DNA from: Marinilabiliaceae bacterium UBA5488
Lineage (GTDB): Bacteria > Bacteroidota > Bacteroidia > Bacteroidales > Marinilabiliaceae
NCBI GenBank assembly: GCA_002427105.1
Contig: DIPM01000008.1
Coordinates: forward strand, 1-39,848
DNA: 39,848 bases
Direction of reading: 5' to 3'
Shown here: positions 15,619 to 23,922 of the stretch, piece by piece
How the letters are laid out: each line of letters starts with the position of its first letter
How positions within the stretch are numbered: position 1 is the first letter of the stretch
Translations under genes and position numbers: made by a program
The notes under the pieces: model-generated
The model's input: the letters and a program-made list of their open reading frames with translations, nothing else
Database searches by the model: none
What the model was told of the DNA's origin: nothing

Positions 15619-17781
15619 ATGGGTGAAAAGGATCTTATACAGTTATCGATGGATGAACTTTATGCCGAGAACCAAAAGCTCCGGCAGTCTATACTAGCAC
15701 AACAATTACTTTTCGATATAGCCTCTCTGCTTAATAATTCAAGGACCCCTGAAGAGTCATTTACTCCAATTGCTGTCAGAATTACAGAAATAACAGGTGT
15801 AGAAGGCTTTGCGCTCTATTATAAATCCGACGGCGATCAGAAAGTATATGATTTGGCAGCATACGCGGTATCGGATAAGGCCTTTGGAGTAAGCTTTCCA
15901 AATGTTGTAAGTTGTAATTACCGCTTTCCCTTTGTTATTCTCCCTAACCCGAAGGCTATGGAGATAATTAAAGACGATGAGCAAATAGCCGCCCGCATCT
16001 CGGCTGGCTTCAGCACAAAAAACTGCATGGTTGCGGGTATCAAAACCGGCAGCGAAGCGAATGGAATCATTGCCTTAAAATGGAGCTCTGCCCTGAAGGA
16101 AGCGCCCATAAGTCATCAGCTTTTGGAATCGGTCTGCGGCCTTATTGCGCGGCAGTTAGACCTTAGAGTGATCGAGATTAAAAACCGCAGCAATCACGAG
16201 AAGATTTTAGTTATAAATGAGCAGCTTGCCGAAAAGGAACGCTTCCTGAACAACATTATCAACACGGCTCCCATAGGCATACTCCTGGTGAAAGACAGAA
16301 TTATTCACTACGTCAATGACAAGGTATTAGCTTCCACCTCGTATGTGCGCGAAGAGGTGGTAGGTTCTCATTTCTCCAGATTTTATTCTCCCGGCGCCGA
16401 GAATCAGGAGAAAATCAGTGAATTTTACAGGGAAATAGAGGCTAAAGGCATGGCCTCGATAAATGCCACACTGGCAAAAAAGAATGGAGATCCCTTATAT
16501 TATGAGATTACAGCAACACCGGGGCCAAGTTTCGAGACCGATGGGTATTTCCTCCTAATAGGTCAGGATGTTACCAAAATGAAGCTTGTAGAAAACGAGT
16601 TACGGGAGAGTGAACAACGTAATCGTAAAATAATAGAGACCAGTGTTGACGGAATCATTATTGTCAACAAAGCGGGTCAACTCAACTACATCAACAGGGC
16701 GGGATACGAACTAATAGGCTACGATTGCGAGGAGATTAACAAGGCTAAACCCCTTTCAATCTTTGGCGGCCGCGAAGGACTTAAAAGCTATCTTCAGTTA
16801 CTGCGCAATTTGCGAAACGGGACACCTTACAAGGGCGATGTCCAGCTAATAACGAAGGAGGGGCGCCTGATTCAAGTCGAGGTTAACAGCTCAATAATAT
16901 CGCTGAATGGTGAAGATCACTTCTTTTTCAACATCCATGATATTACAAAGAGGAAGAAAAACGAAATGGAGCTTGTTAAGGCAAAAGAGCGTGCCGAAGC
17001 TGCCGACCGTTTAAAATCGGCCTTCCTTGCAAATATGAGCCACGAAATACGCACCCCCTTGAATGCCATTGTCGGATTTTCAAATCTTTTGGGACAAACC
17101 GATCCGGAGAATGACTTGCGCGAGGAGTTTATCTATCTTATAAATTCCAACGCTGATGCGCTGATGAGCATCATCAATGATGTAATAGATTTGTCAAAAA
17201 TTGAAAGTGGTCTTTTGGAACTGCAAATGGCTCCGGTTTGCCTTGATGATATGCTGACTACAGTCGGCAGCATTTACAGACAGCAGCTTGAAGAAGCACG
17301 CAAGAAAGATGTTGAGATAAAACTCAGCTTAGTACAAAGCGCCAAAGCCCCTGTTTACGTCTATGCCGATCAGTATCGCTTGATGAAAGTGCTGACCAGC
17401 CTGATGGACAATGCCATGAAATTTATAGAACAAGGTTCTATTACAATTGGTTATTCGCATACGGGAGACAGGGTTAAAATCTTTGTACGCGACACCGGAA
17501 TTGGTATTGCCGCCGAGAATCATAAGTTAGTATTTGAAGCATTCAGACAGGAAGACGAGTCGCGCTCCAAGAAATACGGAGGCACCGGTCTTGGTCTGGC
17601 CTTATGCAAAAAACTTGTTAAGGCAATGGGCGGAAGTATAAACTTAAAATCGGAAAAAGGAGTAGGCTCCGAGTTTTACTTTAGTCTTGGCAAAACTGAT
17701 GTAAAGATGGATAGTCGCGGCGAAGAGAAGGAAATACTAAAGAATAGTCTTAGCAACGAGAGATACAAGCAATATTTTTAA
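15619..17781 (+). CDS. Soluble GAF-PAS-PAS sensor histidine kinase
   Basis: A 720-residue protein without membrane segments. Domains in order are a short coiled N-terminus, a GAF-like domain (about 28-185), PAS (about 205-325), PAS with PAC (about 333-447), HisKA with His475 in ANMSHEIRTPLNAIVGFSNLL, and HATPase with Asn598, DTGIGI (625-630) and GGTGLGL (654-660). All catalytic boxes are intact. No receiver domain is fused and no response regulator is adjacent, so the phosphotransfer partner is elsewhere. The tail after residue 680 is charged and unconserved. It converges on dxs with a 12-base gap and no obvious terminator. Confidence 0.92.
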   Translation: MGEKDLIQLSMDELYAENQKLRQSILAQQLLFDIASLLNNSRTPEESFTPIAVRITEITGVEGFALYYKSDGDQKVYDLAAYAVSDKAFGVSFPNVVSCNYRFPFVILPNPKAMEIIKDDEQIAARISAGFSTKNCMVAGIKTGSEANGIIALKWSSALKEAPISHQLLESVCGLIARQLDLRVIEIKNRSNHEKILVINEQLAEKERFLNNIINTAPIGILLVKDRIIHYVNDKVLASTSYVREEVVGSHFSRFYSPGAENQEKISEFYREIEAKGMASINATLAKKNGDPLYYEITATPGPSFETDGYFLLIGQDVTKMKLVENELRESEQRNRKIIETSVDGIIIVNKAGQLNYINRAGYELIGYDCEEINKAKPLSIFGGREGLKSYLQLLRNLRNGTPYKGDVQLITKEGRLIQVEVNSSIISLNGEDHFFFNIHDITKRKKNEMELVKAKERAEAADRLKSAFLANMSHEIRTPLNAIVGFSNLLGQTDPENDLREEFIYLINSNADALMSIINDVIDLSKIESGLLELQMAPVCLDDMLTTVGSIYRQQLEEARKKDVEIKLSLVQSAKAPVYVYADQYRLMKVLTSLMDNAMKFIEQGSITIGYSHTGDRVKIFVRDTGIGIAAENHKLVFEAFRQEDESRSKKYGGTGLGLALCKKLVKAMGGSINLKSEKGVGSEFYFSLGKTDVKMDSRGEEKEILKNSLSNERYKQYF

Positions 17782-17793
17782 AAAGCATGGCAG

Positions 17794-19704
17794 CTATTCC
17801 TTTGCAAGCTCTTCAATGAGCCCCCGGATACTCTCCATATCAAGGCCTATCTCTTTATAAAGAGCCATTTGAGAGCCATGCTCCACAAAGCGATCGGGAA
17901 TTCCCAGGCGCTTTACCATGCATTGATAGCCATTTTCCGACATAAACTCGAGGATGGCTGAGCCCATGCCTCCTGCAATCGCTCCATCTTCAATAGTAAG
18001 CACCGTAGTATAGGAACTGAATACTTCGTGCAGCATCTGCTCATCTAAGGGTTTGACAAAGCGGACATCATAATGACCAACTTCAATCCCTTGTTGGGCA
18101 AGCTCCTTGCATACACGTGCCACCTTGACGCCCAAAGGACCTAAGGTTAACACGGCCACCTTCTTGCCCCTTCGTAAGCAACGCCCCTTACCGGTATCTA
18201 TTTCTGAAAAGGGCTGCCTCCAATCTTCATTGGAACCCACACCTCTGGGATAGCGGATCACAAAGGGCCCTTTGTTGGGCAGCTGAGCGGTGTACATCAA
18301 ATTGCGCAACTCAATCTCGTCCATGGGTGAAGAAATCACCAGATTTGGAATACTACGCAAGAAAGCCAAATCGTAAGCCCCATGATGAGTAGCGCCATCG
18401 GCACCGACCAGACCGCTTCTGTCGAGACACATTACCACGTTCAGTTTTTGGATGGCCACATCGTGAATTACCTGGTCAAAAGCCCTCTGCATAAACGAAG
18501 AATAGATATTACAGAAAGGAATCATACCCGAGATTGCCAAACCCGCCGAAAAGGTTACGGCGTGTTGTTCGGCGATGCCCACATCAAAAGCCCTGTCAGG
18601 CATAGCCTGCATCATAATATTCAGGCTGCAACCGGTAGGCATGGCAGGTGTTATGCCCACAATTTTATCATTCTGCCTTGCCAATTCCAGGATTGTATGA
18701 CCAAAAACATCCTGAAACTTCGGAGGCTTGGCTGTAGAGCCGGAAGACTCCTCAGTGATAAGCCCGGTGAGCTTATCAAATCTGCCGCCGGGGGCGTGCC
18801 AGGCCGTCTGATTCTCCTCGGCGAGCTTGAAGCCTTTCCCCTTCTTGGTGATAACATGGAGCACCTTGGGGCCGGGGATATTTTTCATATCCTTCAGGAC
18901 ACCGGCGAGTCTTACAACGTCATGCCCATCGACAGGGCCGAAATAGCGTATATTAAGTCCTTCAAAGATATTAGTCTGGCGTGTCAGCAGGTTCTTGATG
19001 CTATTGTTAACCTTAACAATCATTTCCTTGGAGCGCGGGCCAACCAGCTTAAGCTTTCCAATGCCTTTGATAAGATCCCTGCGTACCTTGTTATAGGTGC
19101 GACTGGTTGCAATATCAACCAGGTAATCGCTCAGTCCGCCAACATTGGGGTCAATAGCCATATTGTTATCGTTGAGAACGACCAGTACGTTGGCATGTAA
19201 GGAAGCCATATTATTCAGGCCTTCGAAGGCCAGTCCTGCTGTCATTGAGCCATCGCCAATCACGGCCACCACCTGACGGCCGGTAACTCCCTGCTGCTTA
19301 TAGGCCTCAGCAATTCCCAGTGCCGCCGATATACTTGTTGAAGAGTGACCTACCCCGAAGGCGTCATAATCGCTCTCGAAGATAGATGGAAAGCCGCTGA
19401 TGCCTTTATATTTCCTGTTACTGTGAAAGAGCTCGCGCCGTCCGGTCAATATTTTGTGGCCATAAGCCTGATGCCCCACGTCCCAAATCAGCTTATCCTC
19501 GGGAGTGTTGAGAGCGTAATGCAGTGCAACGGTAAGTTCGACTACGCCAAGACTTGCGCCAAAGTGAGCCGGATTGCACGAAACAGCATCGATAATAAAC
19601 TCTCGCAGCTCACTACAAACCTGCAACAACTTCTCTTCAGGGAGCTTTCTCAGATCAGACGGTGAATTGATTTGTTTAAGCAGGGGATATCCTACCTCTT
19701 CCAT
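17794..19704 (-). CDS. dxs: 1-deoxy-D-xylulose-5-phosphate synthase
   Basis: A 636-residue thiamine-diphosphate enzyme that joins pyruvate and glyceraldehyde 3-phosphate, the first step of the methylerythritol phosphate route to isoprenoids. Seen are WDVGHQAYGHKILTGRR (His78 and His83), the ThDP/Mg motif GDGSMTAG (150-157) with NDNNM (178-182), and the IAEQHAV catalytic glutamate segment in the pyrimidine-binding domain. A C-terminal transketolase domain completes the protein. Length is that expected of Dxs. It is divergent from the radical SAM gene, with a TATATTTG promoter-like element 30 bases upstream. Confidence 0.97.
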   Translation of the reverse strand: MEEVGYPLLKQINSPSDLRKLPEEKLLQVCSELREFIIDAVSCNPAHFGASLGVVELTVALHYALNTPEDKLIWDVGHQAYGHKILTGRRELFHSNRKYKGISGFPSIFESDYDAFGVGHSSTSISAALGIAEAYKQQGVTGRQVVAVIGDGSMTAGLAFEGLNNMASLHANVLVVLNDNNMAIDPNVGGLSDYLVDIATSRTYNKVRRDLIKGIGKLKLVGPRSKEMIVKVNNSIKNLLTRQTNIFEGLNIRYFGPVDGHDVVRLAGVLKDMKNIPGPKVLHVITKKGKGFKLAEENQTAWHAPGGRFDKLTGLITEESSGSTAKPPKFQDVFGHTILELARQNDKIVGITPAMPTGCSLNIMMQAMPDRAFDVGIAEQHAVTFSAGLAISGMIPFCNIYSSFMQRAFDQVIHDVAIQKLNVVMCLDRSGLVGADGATHHGAYDLAFLRSIPNLVISSPMDEIELRNLMYTAQLPNKGPFVIRYPRGVGSNEDWRQPFSEIDTGKGRCLRRGKKVAVLTLGPLGVKVARVCKELAQQGIEVGHYDVRFVKPLDEQMLHEVFSSYTTVLTIEDGAIAGGMGSAILEFMSENGYQCMVKRLGIPDRFVEHGSQMALYKEIGLDMESIRGLIEELAKE

Positions 19705-19733
19705 TCCAGTTTGTTCACAAATTGCTAATTTTG

Positions 19734-19741
19734 CAAATATA
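19734..19741 (-). promoter_or_regulatory. TAnnTTTG promoter element for dxs
   Basis: TATATTTG on the minus strand matches the Bacteroidota -7 consensus, 30 bases from the dxs ATG. No convincing -33 TTG is present at the usual distance. Confidence 0.4.
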
Positions 19742-19830
19742 ACACTTTGATAACAGATAATTTCATTGCTTCTTAATTGTTTTAACTGCCACCGGGCTGA
19801 TAAAGCATTTATCTGTGTGGGGGTGATAAA

Positions 19831-20874
19831 ATGAGGAAAAACATGTGGTTCTCTAATATTCAGCGGTTTAGATACTTACTTGGCTCTTTGAAATACCTAA
19901 GCTGTCGCAGGCTGCTTAACGGCATATTGCTGCTTTTCAGCTTTTTCTATTCGCGGCTGACTAAGAAGCCGCGGATAATGGGAAGCCCCTGGGCGATGTC
20001 GGTTGAGCCTTCAGGCCAATGCAACCTTCAATGCCCTGAGTGCCCCGTTGGAGCCGGTGTACTCACCCGAAAGGCCGGAATGCTTACCCTTCCTCTCTTC
20101 GAAAAGATGCTCGATGATGCGGGACCCCAACTTCTTGCCCTTAACCTCTACTTCCAGGGTGAGCCCATGCTTAACCGCGGTATAGGCGATATAATCGCGA
20201 TGGCACAGCAAAGGAATATCTATACGAGCATGAGTACCAACGGCCATTATCTAAGTCCCGAAAACTGCGCCCTACTGATAAAGGGAGGACTGTCGAAGCT
20301 GATAGTCTCCGTTGACGGGATAAGTCGCCGGAGCTATTCGCGCTATCGAAAGGGAGGAGACCTGAACAAGGTGAAACAGGGAATTAGTAACTTCCTGGAG
20401 CAAAGAAGGGCGCTCGGTCGGCGTAGCCCCATTATCAGCATACAGTTTCTGGTATTTGAACACAATGAGCACGAAATAGAAGAGCTGACACAGTGGTGCC
20501 GTAATGTGCGCGTTGACCTTTTGGAACTAAAATCAGCTCAATTTTATGATTTTGGCAACAACGAAGTAAGTCCTCCGACTATAGCCCGCTATTCTCGCTA
20601 CACTATGGAGGACGGCCAATGGGTGATGAAAGGGAAAAGCTATAATCACTGCTTCAAACAATGGGGCTCGGCAGTTATGTCATGGGACGGCCGAATTGCT
20701 CCCTGTTGTTATGACAAAGACCTTGATTTCTCGCCCGGCAGTATCCGCGTATCTCCCTTAAAAGAAATATGGCAAAATCAATCCCTTATGCAATTCAGGC
20801 GGCAGGTATTAAAAGACAAAGCGGCCATCGCTATGTGCCGCAATTGTCCTGAAGGTCGTAAACTAATTATCTAA
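19831..20874 (+). CDS. Radical SAM/SPASM domain protein, substrate unknown
   Basis: A 347-residue radical SAM enzyme. The cluster motif is CNLQCPEC (Cys64, Cys68, Cys71). After the barrel, a SPASM-like region shows NHCFKQWGSAVMSWDG, then PCCYDKDLDF, and finally CRNCPEG near the C-terminus, giving cysteines for auxiliary clusters. Residues 14-42 form a basic and hydrophobic N-terminal extension that could contact the membrane. SPASM proteins modify peptides, enzymes or small molecules, and nothing adjacent identifies the substrate. GGGGGTG ahead of the ATG is an unusually good ribosome site for this phylum. It is divergent from dxs and convergent with glyS (34-base gap). Confidence 0.88.
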   Translation: MRKNMWFSNIQRFRYLLGSLKYLSCRRLLNGILLLFSFFYSRLTKKPRIMGSPWAMSVEPSGQCNLQCPECPVGAGVLTRKAGMLTLPLFEKMLDDAGPQLLALNLYFQGEPMLNRGIGDIIAMAQQRNIYTSMSTNGHYLSPENCALLIKGGLSKLIVSVDGISRRSYSRYRKGGDLNKVKQGISNFLEQRRALGRRSPIISIQFLVFEHNEHEIEELTQWCRNVRVDLLELKSAQFYDFGNNEVSPPTIARYSRYTMEDGQWVMKGKSYNHCFKQWGSAVMSWDGRIAPCCYDKDLDFSPGSIRVSPLKEIWQNQSLMQFRRQVLKDKAAIAMCRNCPEGRKLII

Positions 20875-20908
20875 GCCGGTCTATCCCACGATATTAGAGA
20901 AAGCCTAC

Positions 20909-22462
20909 TTAGGCCAATTTCTTAAAAAGCTCAGTCATACTCACCTTATCAGCGATAAGGTTTTTAAGGTCTGATATATTAACCCTCTCCTGCTCCATAG
21001 TATCGCGATAACGGATAGTAACCTTTTGGTCAGAGGGGGTATCATGGTCTATCGTGATGCAGAAGGGAGTCCCTATGGCATCCTGACGGCGATAACGTTT
21101 ACCGATAGAATCCTTCTCATCATACTGACAATTGAAATGGAATTTCAGGTCGTCCATAATTTTGCGGGCCATTTCGGGCAGGCCATCCTTCTTAACCAGC
21201 GGCAAAACAGCCAGTTTCACGGGAGCCAGTACAGCCGGCAGTTTCAACACAACGCGTGACTCTTTACTTCCATCCTTTCCTTCTACTTCTTCCTCGCAAT
21301 AGGCACCCGCCATAATACTCAAAAACATCCTGTCAACGCCAATTGAAGTTTCAACAACATAGGGCACATAGCTCTCGTTGCGTTCGGGGTCGAAATAGCT
21401 AATCTTCTTACCTGAAAACTTTTGGTGCTGCGACAGGTCAAAATCCGTGCGGGAGTGAATCCCTTCCACTTCTTTAAAGCCAAAGGGCATTTCATACTCG
21501 ATGTCGGTGGCAGCGTTGGCATAGTGAGCCAGCTTATCATGATCGTGGAAACGATATTTATGGTCGCCCAGCCCAAGCGATTTGTGCCATTTCATACGAA
21601 TAGCCTTCCACTTCTCAAACCACTCAAGCTCCTGGCCGGGTGGCACAAAAAATTGCATCTCCATCTGTTCAAACTCACGCATGCGGAAAATAAACTGACG
21701 AGCTACAATCTCATTACGGAAAGCCTTACCAATCTGTGCTATACCGAAGGGAATCTTCATGCGACCGGTCTTCTGAACATTCAAAAAGTTCACGAAAATA
21801 CCTTGAGCAGTTTCCGGGCGAAGATAAATCTTCTGGGCTCCTTCAGAGGTAGAGCCCATTTCGGTAGAAAACATAAGGTTAAACTGACGAACTTCCGTCC
21901 AGTTTTTAGTACCTGAAATAGGGCAAACCACATCATTATCAATAATAATCTGGCGCAGCTCGTTAAGGTCGTTATCATTCAAGGCCTTCACAAAGCACTG
22001 ATGAATCTCTTCTCTCTTCTGTATATTTTCAAGCACCCGGGGATTTGTCTCCCGATACATCTTCTCATCAAAACTATCGCCAAAGCGCTTGGCAGCTTTC
22101 TCTACTTCTTTATCAACTTTAGCATCATACTTAGCCAAAAGATCTTCTATTAGCACATCGGCACGATAACGTTTTTTGCTATCCTTGTTATCAATCAAAG
22201 GGTCATTAAAAGCGTCAACGTGACCTGAAGCCTTCCAAACAGTGGGGTGCATAAAGATTGCCGAGTCAATACCCACAACATTATCGTTTAGGAGAACCAT
22301 TGAGTCCCACCAGTATTTTTTAAGATTATTCTTTAACTCAACGCCATACTGCCCATAATCATATACAGCACCCAGTCCATCGTAAATTTCACTGCTTTGA
22401 AATACAAACCCATACTCTTTACAATGGGCCACCAACTTTTTGAATACATCTTCCTGAGCCAT
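20909..22462 (-). CDS. glyS: Glycine--tRNA ligase, dimeric type
   Basis: A 517-residue class II aminoacyl-tRNA synthetase of the single-chain alpha2 type, not the alpha2-beta2 type. The N-terminus has YGFVFQSSEIYDGLGAVYDYG, the glycine-binding signature. Motif 2 is visible in GKAFRNEIVARQFIFRMREFEQMEMQFF, and SIGVDRMFLSIM lies in motif 3. A C-terminal anticodon-binding domain begins near residue 400 (LAPVKLAVLPLV). It charges tRNA-Gly. It is transcribed alone, divergent from the lipoprotein gene; a TATTTTTG element at 22567-22574 is a weak promoter candidate. Confidence 0.96.
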   Translation of the reverse strand: MAQEDVFKKLVAHCKEYGFVFQSSEIYDGLGAVYDYGQYGVELKNNLKKYWWDSMVLLNDNVVGIDSAIFMHPTVWKASGHVDAFNDPLIDNKDSKKRYRADVLIEDLLAKYDAKVDKEVEKAAKRFGDSFDEKMYRETNPRVLENIQKREEIHQCFVKALNDNDLNELRQIIIDNDVVCPISGTKNWTEVRQFNLMFSTEMGSTSEGAQKIYLRPETAQGIFVNFLNVQKTGRMKIPFGIAQIGKAFRNEIVARQFIFRMREFEQMEMQFFVPPGQELEWFEKWKAIRMKWHKSLGLGDHKYRFHDHDKLAHYANAATDIEYEMPFGFKEVEGIHSRTDFDLSQHQKFSGKKISYFDPERNESYVPYVVETSIGVDRMFLSIMAGAYCEEEVEGKDGSKESRVVLKLPAVLAPVKLAVLPLVKKDGLPEMARKIMDDLKFHFNCQYDEKDSIGKRYRRQDAIGTPFCITIDHDTPSDQKVTIRYRDTMEQERVNISDLKNLIADKVSMTELFKKLA

Positions 22463-22641
22463 AATGCTAAATCTTTAAATCTGTTATATTATAATCAACT
22501 ATGCTTACTAATGCAAGGCCCTGACAAGTCAGTTTACCTAATAATGTGCAGCGCCGGACAAAACCGCAAAAATAAGCCAAAATTTCAGTTTTTCAGCATT
22601 TTATGGCTTTACTTTTTATCACTAATAATTTTAAAAACTTA

Positions 22642-22649
22642 TACATTTG
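22642..22649 (+). promoter_or_regulatory. TAnnTTTG promoter element for the lipoprotein gene
   Basis: TACATTTG matches the -7 consensus 23 bases before the ATG at 22673, implying a short leader. The -33 region has no clear TTG. Confidence 0.42.
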
Positions 22650-22672
22650 TCAAAACTCAAATCTAAACCTAT

Positions 22673-23764
22673 ATGCAATTCAAATTAACGCTAACACTAT
22701 TGTCAGTTGTGCTCTTAAACGCCTGCTCGCCGGCTATTACCAAAAACATAACACTACCTGGCAATCCATTGCCGGATACCACGCCGGTCACAGTGCTCTA
22801 TCTGGATGAGCCTGTACCGGAAAATGCCAGGGAGATGGGCTCTGTAAAACTGACAGATTCCGGTTTTACAACTAAGTGCAGATACGATTATGTGATAGAA
22901 CAGGCAACAATCGAGGCAATTCAAATGGGCGGAAATATTTTAAAGATTACAAAGCATCGTAAACCCGACTTATGGAGCAGCTGTCACCGGATTGAAGCTA
23001 GGGTATTCTATAGCAATCAGCCGCCTGTTTATGCCCACGCAAAATCAGATTCAGCCGGGATAGCAGATGAATACAGCTCATTGATGGCTGCTGAATCATC
23101 TACATATAGCAAGGAAGAAGTAATCTCACCGTTTGACGACTACCAAAAGTTCCGGCTTTCTTTTAATGGAGGCTTTGGCTATCGTGTAAATAAGATACAC
23201 AAAGACCTTTCAACTCTTGACCGTCAGCATGTAAAGAAGATAAAGTTTGGCGGCGTCTTTAACGCCGATGCAACGTATTTTATCAGGGAGAACAGGGGTA
23301 TAGCCCTTAAATATTCTCTGCATAGCGCCTCGGCAAGTTCCTCAAATAGAGCACCCTCAAGCACAGGATATAATACTATTACTATGGAAGATGATGTTTA
23401 TATCCATTATGTGGGGCCTAACTATGTATTCCGCTTATTCAACAGTTCGGGCAAGGGTAGCTTTATAGCCTCTATTGGCCTTGGCTATATGGCTTATATT
23501 GACAATTCTGAAATATCTAACAGGTCTCCTGACAGAATTACCTTAACCGGCCAAACTCTGGGAACTAATCTGGATGCAGGCTATGAGATATACCTGACTA
23601 AGCAACTGTCGGTAGGCGCTCAGATATCATACTATAGTGGGCTACTTACCAAAATTAAGGCCAAGAGCTACTATGGAATCTCGGAGACAATAGAATTGGA
23701 TAAGGATAAGTATGAAGGACTTAACAGGATCGACATCTCTGCAGGGCTAAGACTTAATTTCTAA
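22673..23764 (+). CDS. Lipoprotein with beta-barrel-like C-terminal domain
   Basis: A 363-residue protein. Residues 1-18 form a lipoprotein signal ending in the lipobox LNAC (acylated Cys18). Residues 38-113 make a small alpha/beta domain with two cysteines (Cys69 and Cys104) and resemble RcsF/DUF4156-type envelope domains (PENAREMGSVKL, then EAIQMGGNILKI). After a Ser-rich linker (about 120-157), residues 158-363 alternate hydrophobic and polar residues in strands, with many Gly and aromatics and a final GLRLNF. This is typical of an outer-membrane barrel or barrel-like domain. It is probably an outer-membrane protein; I cannot name a function. It is a single gene convergent with mutB. Confidence 0.8.
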   Translation: MQFKLTLTLLSVVLLNACSPAITKNITLPGNPLPDTTPVTVLYLDEPVPENAREMGSVKLTDSGFTTKCRYDYVIEQATIEAIQMGGNILKITKHRKPDLWSSCHRIEARVFYSNQPPVYAHAKSDSAGIADEYSSLMAAESSTYSKEEVISPFDDYQKFRLSFNGGFGYRVNKIHKDLSTLDRQHVKKIKFGGVFNADATYFIRENRGIALKYSLHSASASSSNRAPSSTGYNTITMEDDVYIHYVGPNYVFRLFNSSGKGSFIASIGLGYMAYIDNSEISNRSPDRITLTGQTLGTNLDAGYEIYLTKQLSVGAQISYYSGLLTKIKAKSYYGISETIELDKDKYEGLNRIDISAGLRLNF

Positions 23765-23859
23765 GTTGAAAATGATGATGCATCTGCCACTATGTTGATT
23801 GTTTAACAGCCCCTTGCTTAACTGCATTAGCTTCTTCGGGCTTTCCGGGTTCTGTAATG

Positions 23860-23894
23860 AAAAAAGGCCGCCGGCATATTTGCCGGTGGCCTTT
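23860..23894 (-). terminator. Terminator hairpin after mutB
   Basis: A 14-bp stem (23863-23876 with 23881-23894, one wobble/mismatch) and a TATT loop. On the minus strand it is followed by a run of T (A 23860-23865 on plus). It lies 29 bases past the mutB stop and may also stop the convergent lipoprotein transcript. Confidence 0.85.
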
Positions 23895-23922
23895 GATAAA
23901 TATAAATTCTGATAGAGGAATA

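Noticed and set aside
18382..19200. 272-residue open frame opposite dxs
   Set aside because: It is an antisense shadow of the well-conserved dxs coding region with no protein-like features.
19831..20874. Radical SAM/SPASM protein as a partner of the PqqD-like cassette
   Set aside because: The two are about 13.5 kb apart with unrelated genes between them and on opposite strands; nothing in the window links them.
20903..20914. GCCTA-CT-TAGGC hairpin at the glyS/radical SAM junction
   Set aside because: The stem is too short and overlaps the glyS end; it is not convincing as a terminator.
21422..21916. 164-residue open frame opposite glyS
   Set aside because: It is an antisense shadow of glyS with no family resemblance.
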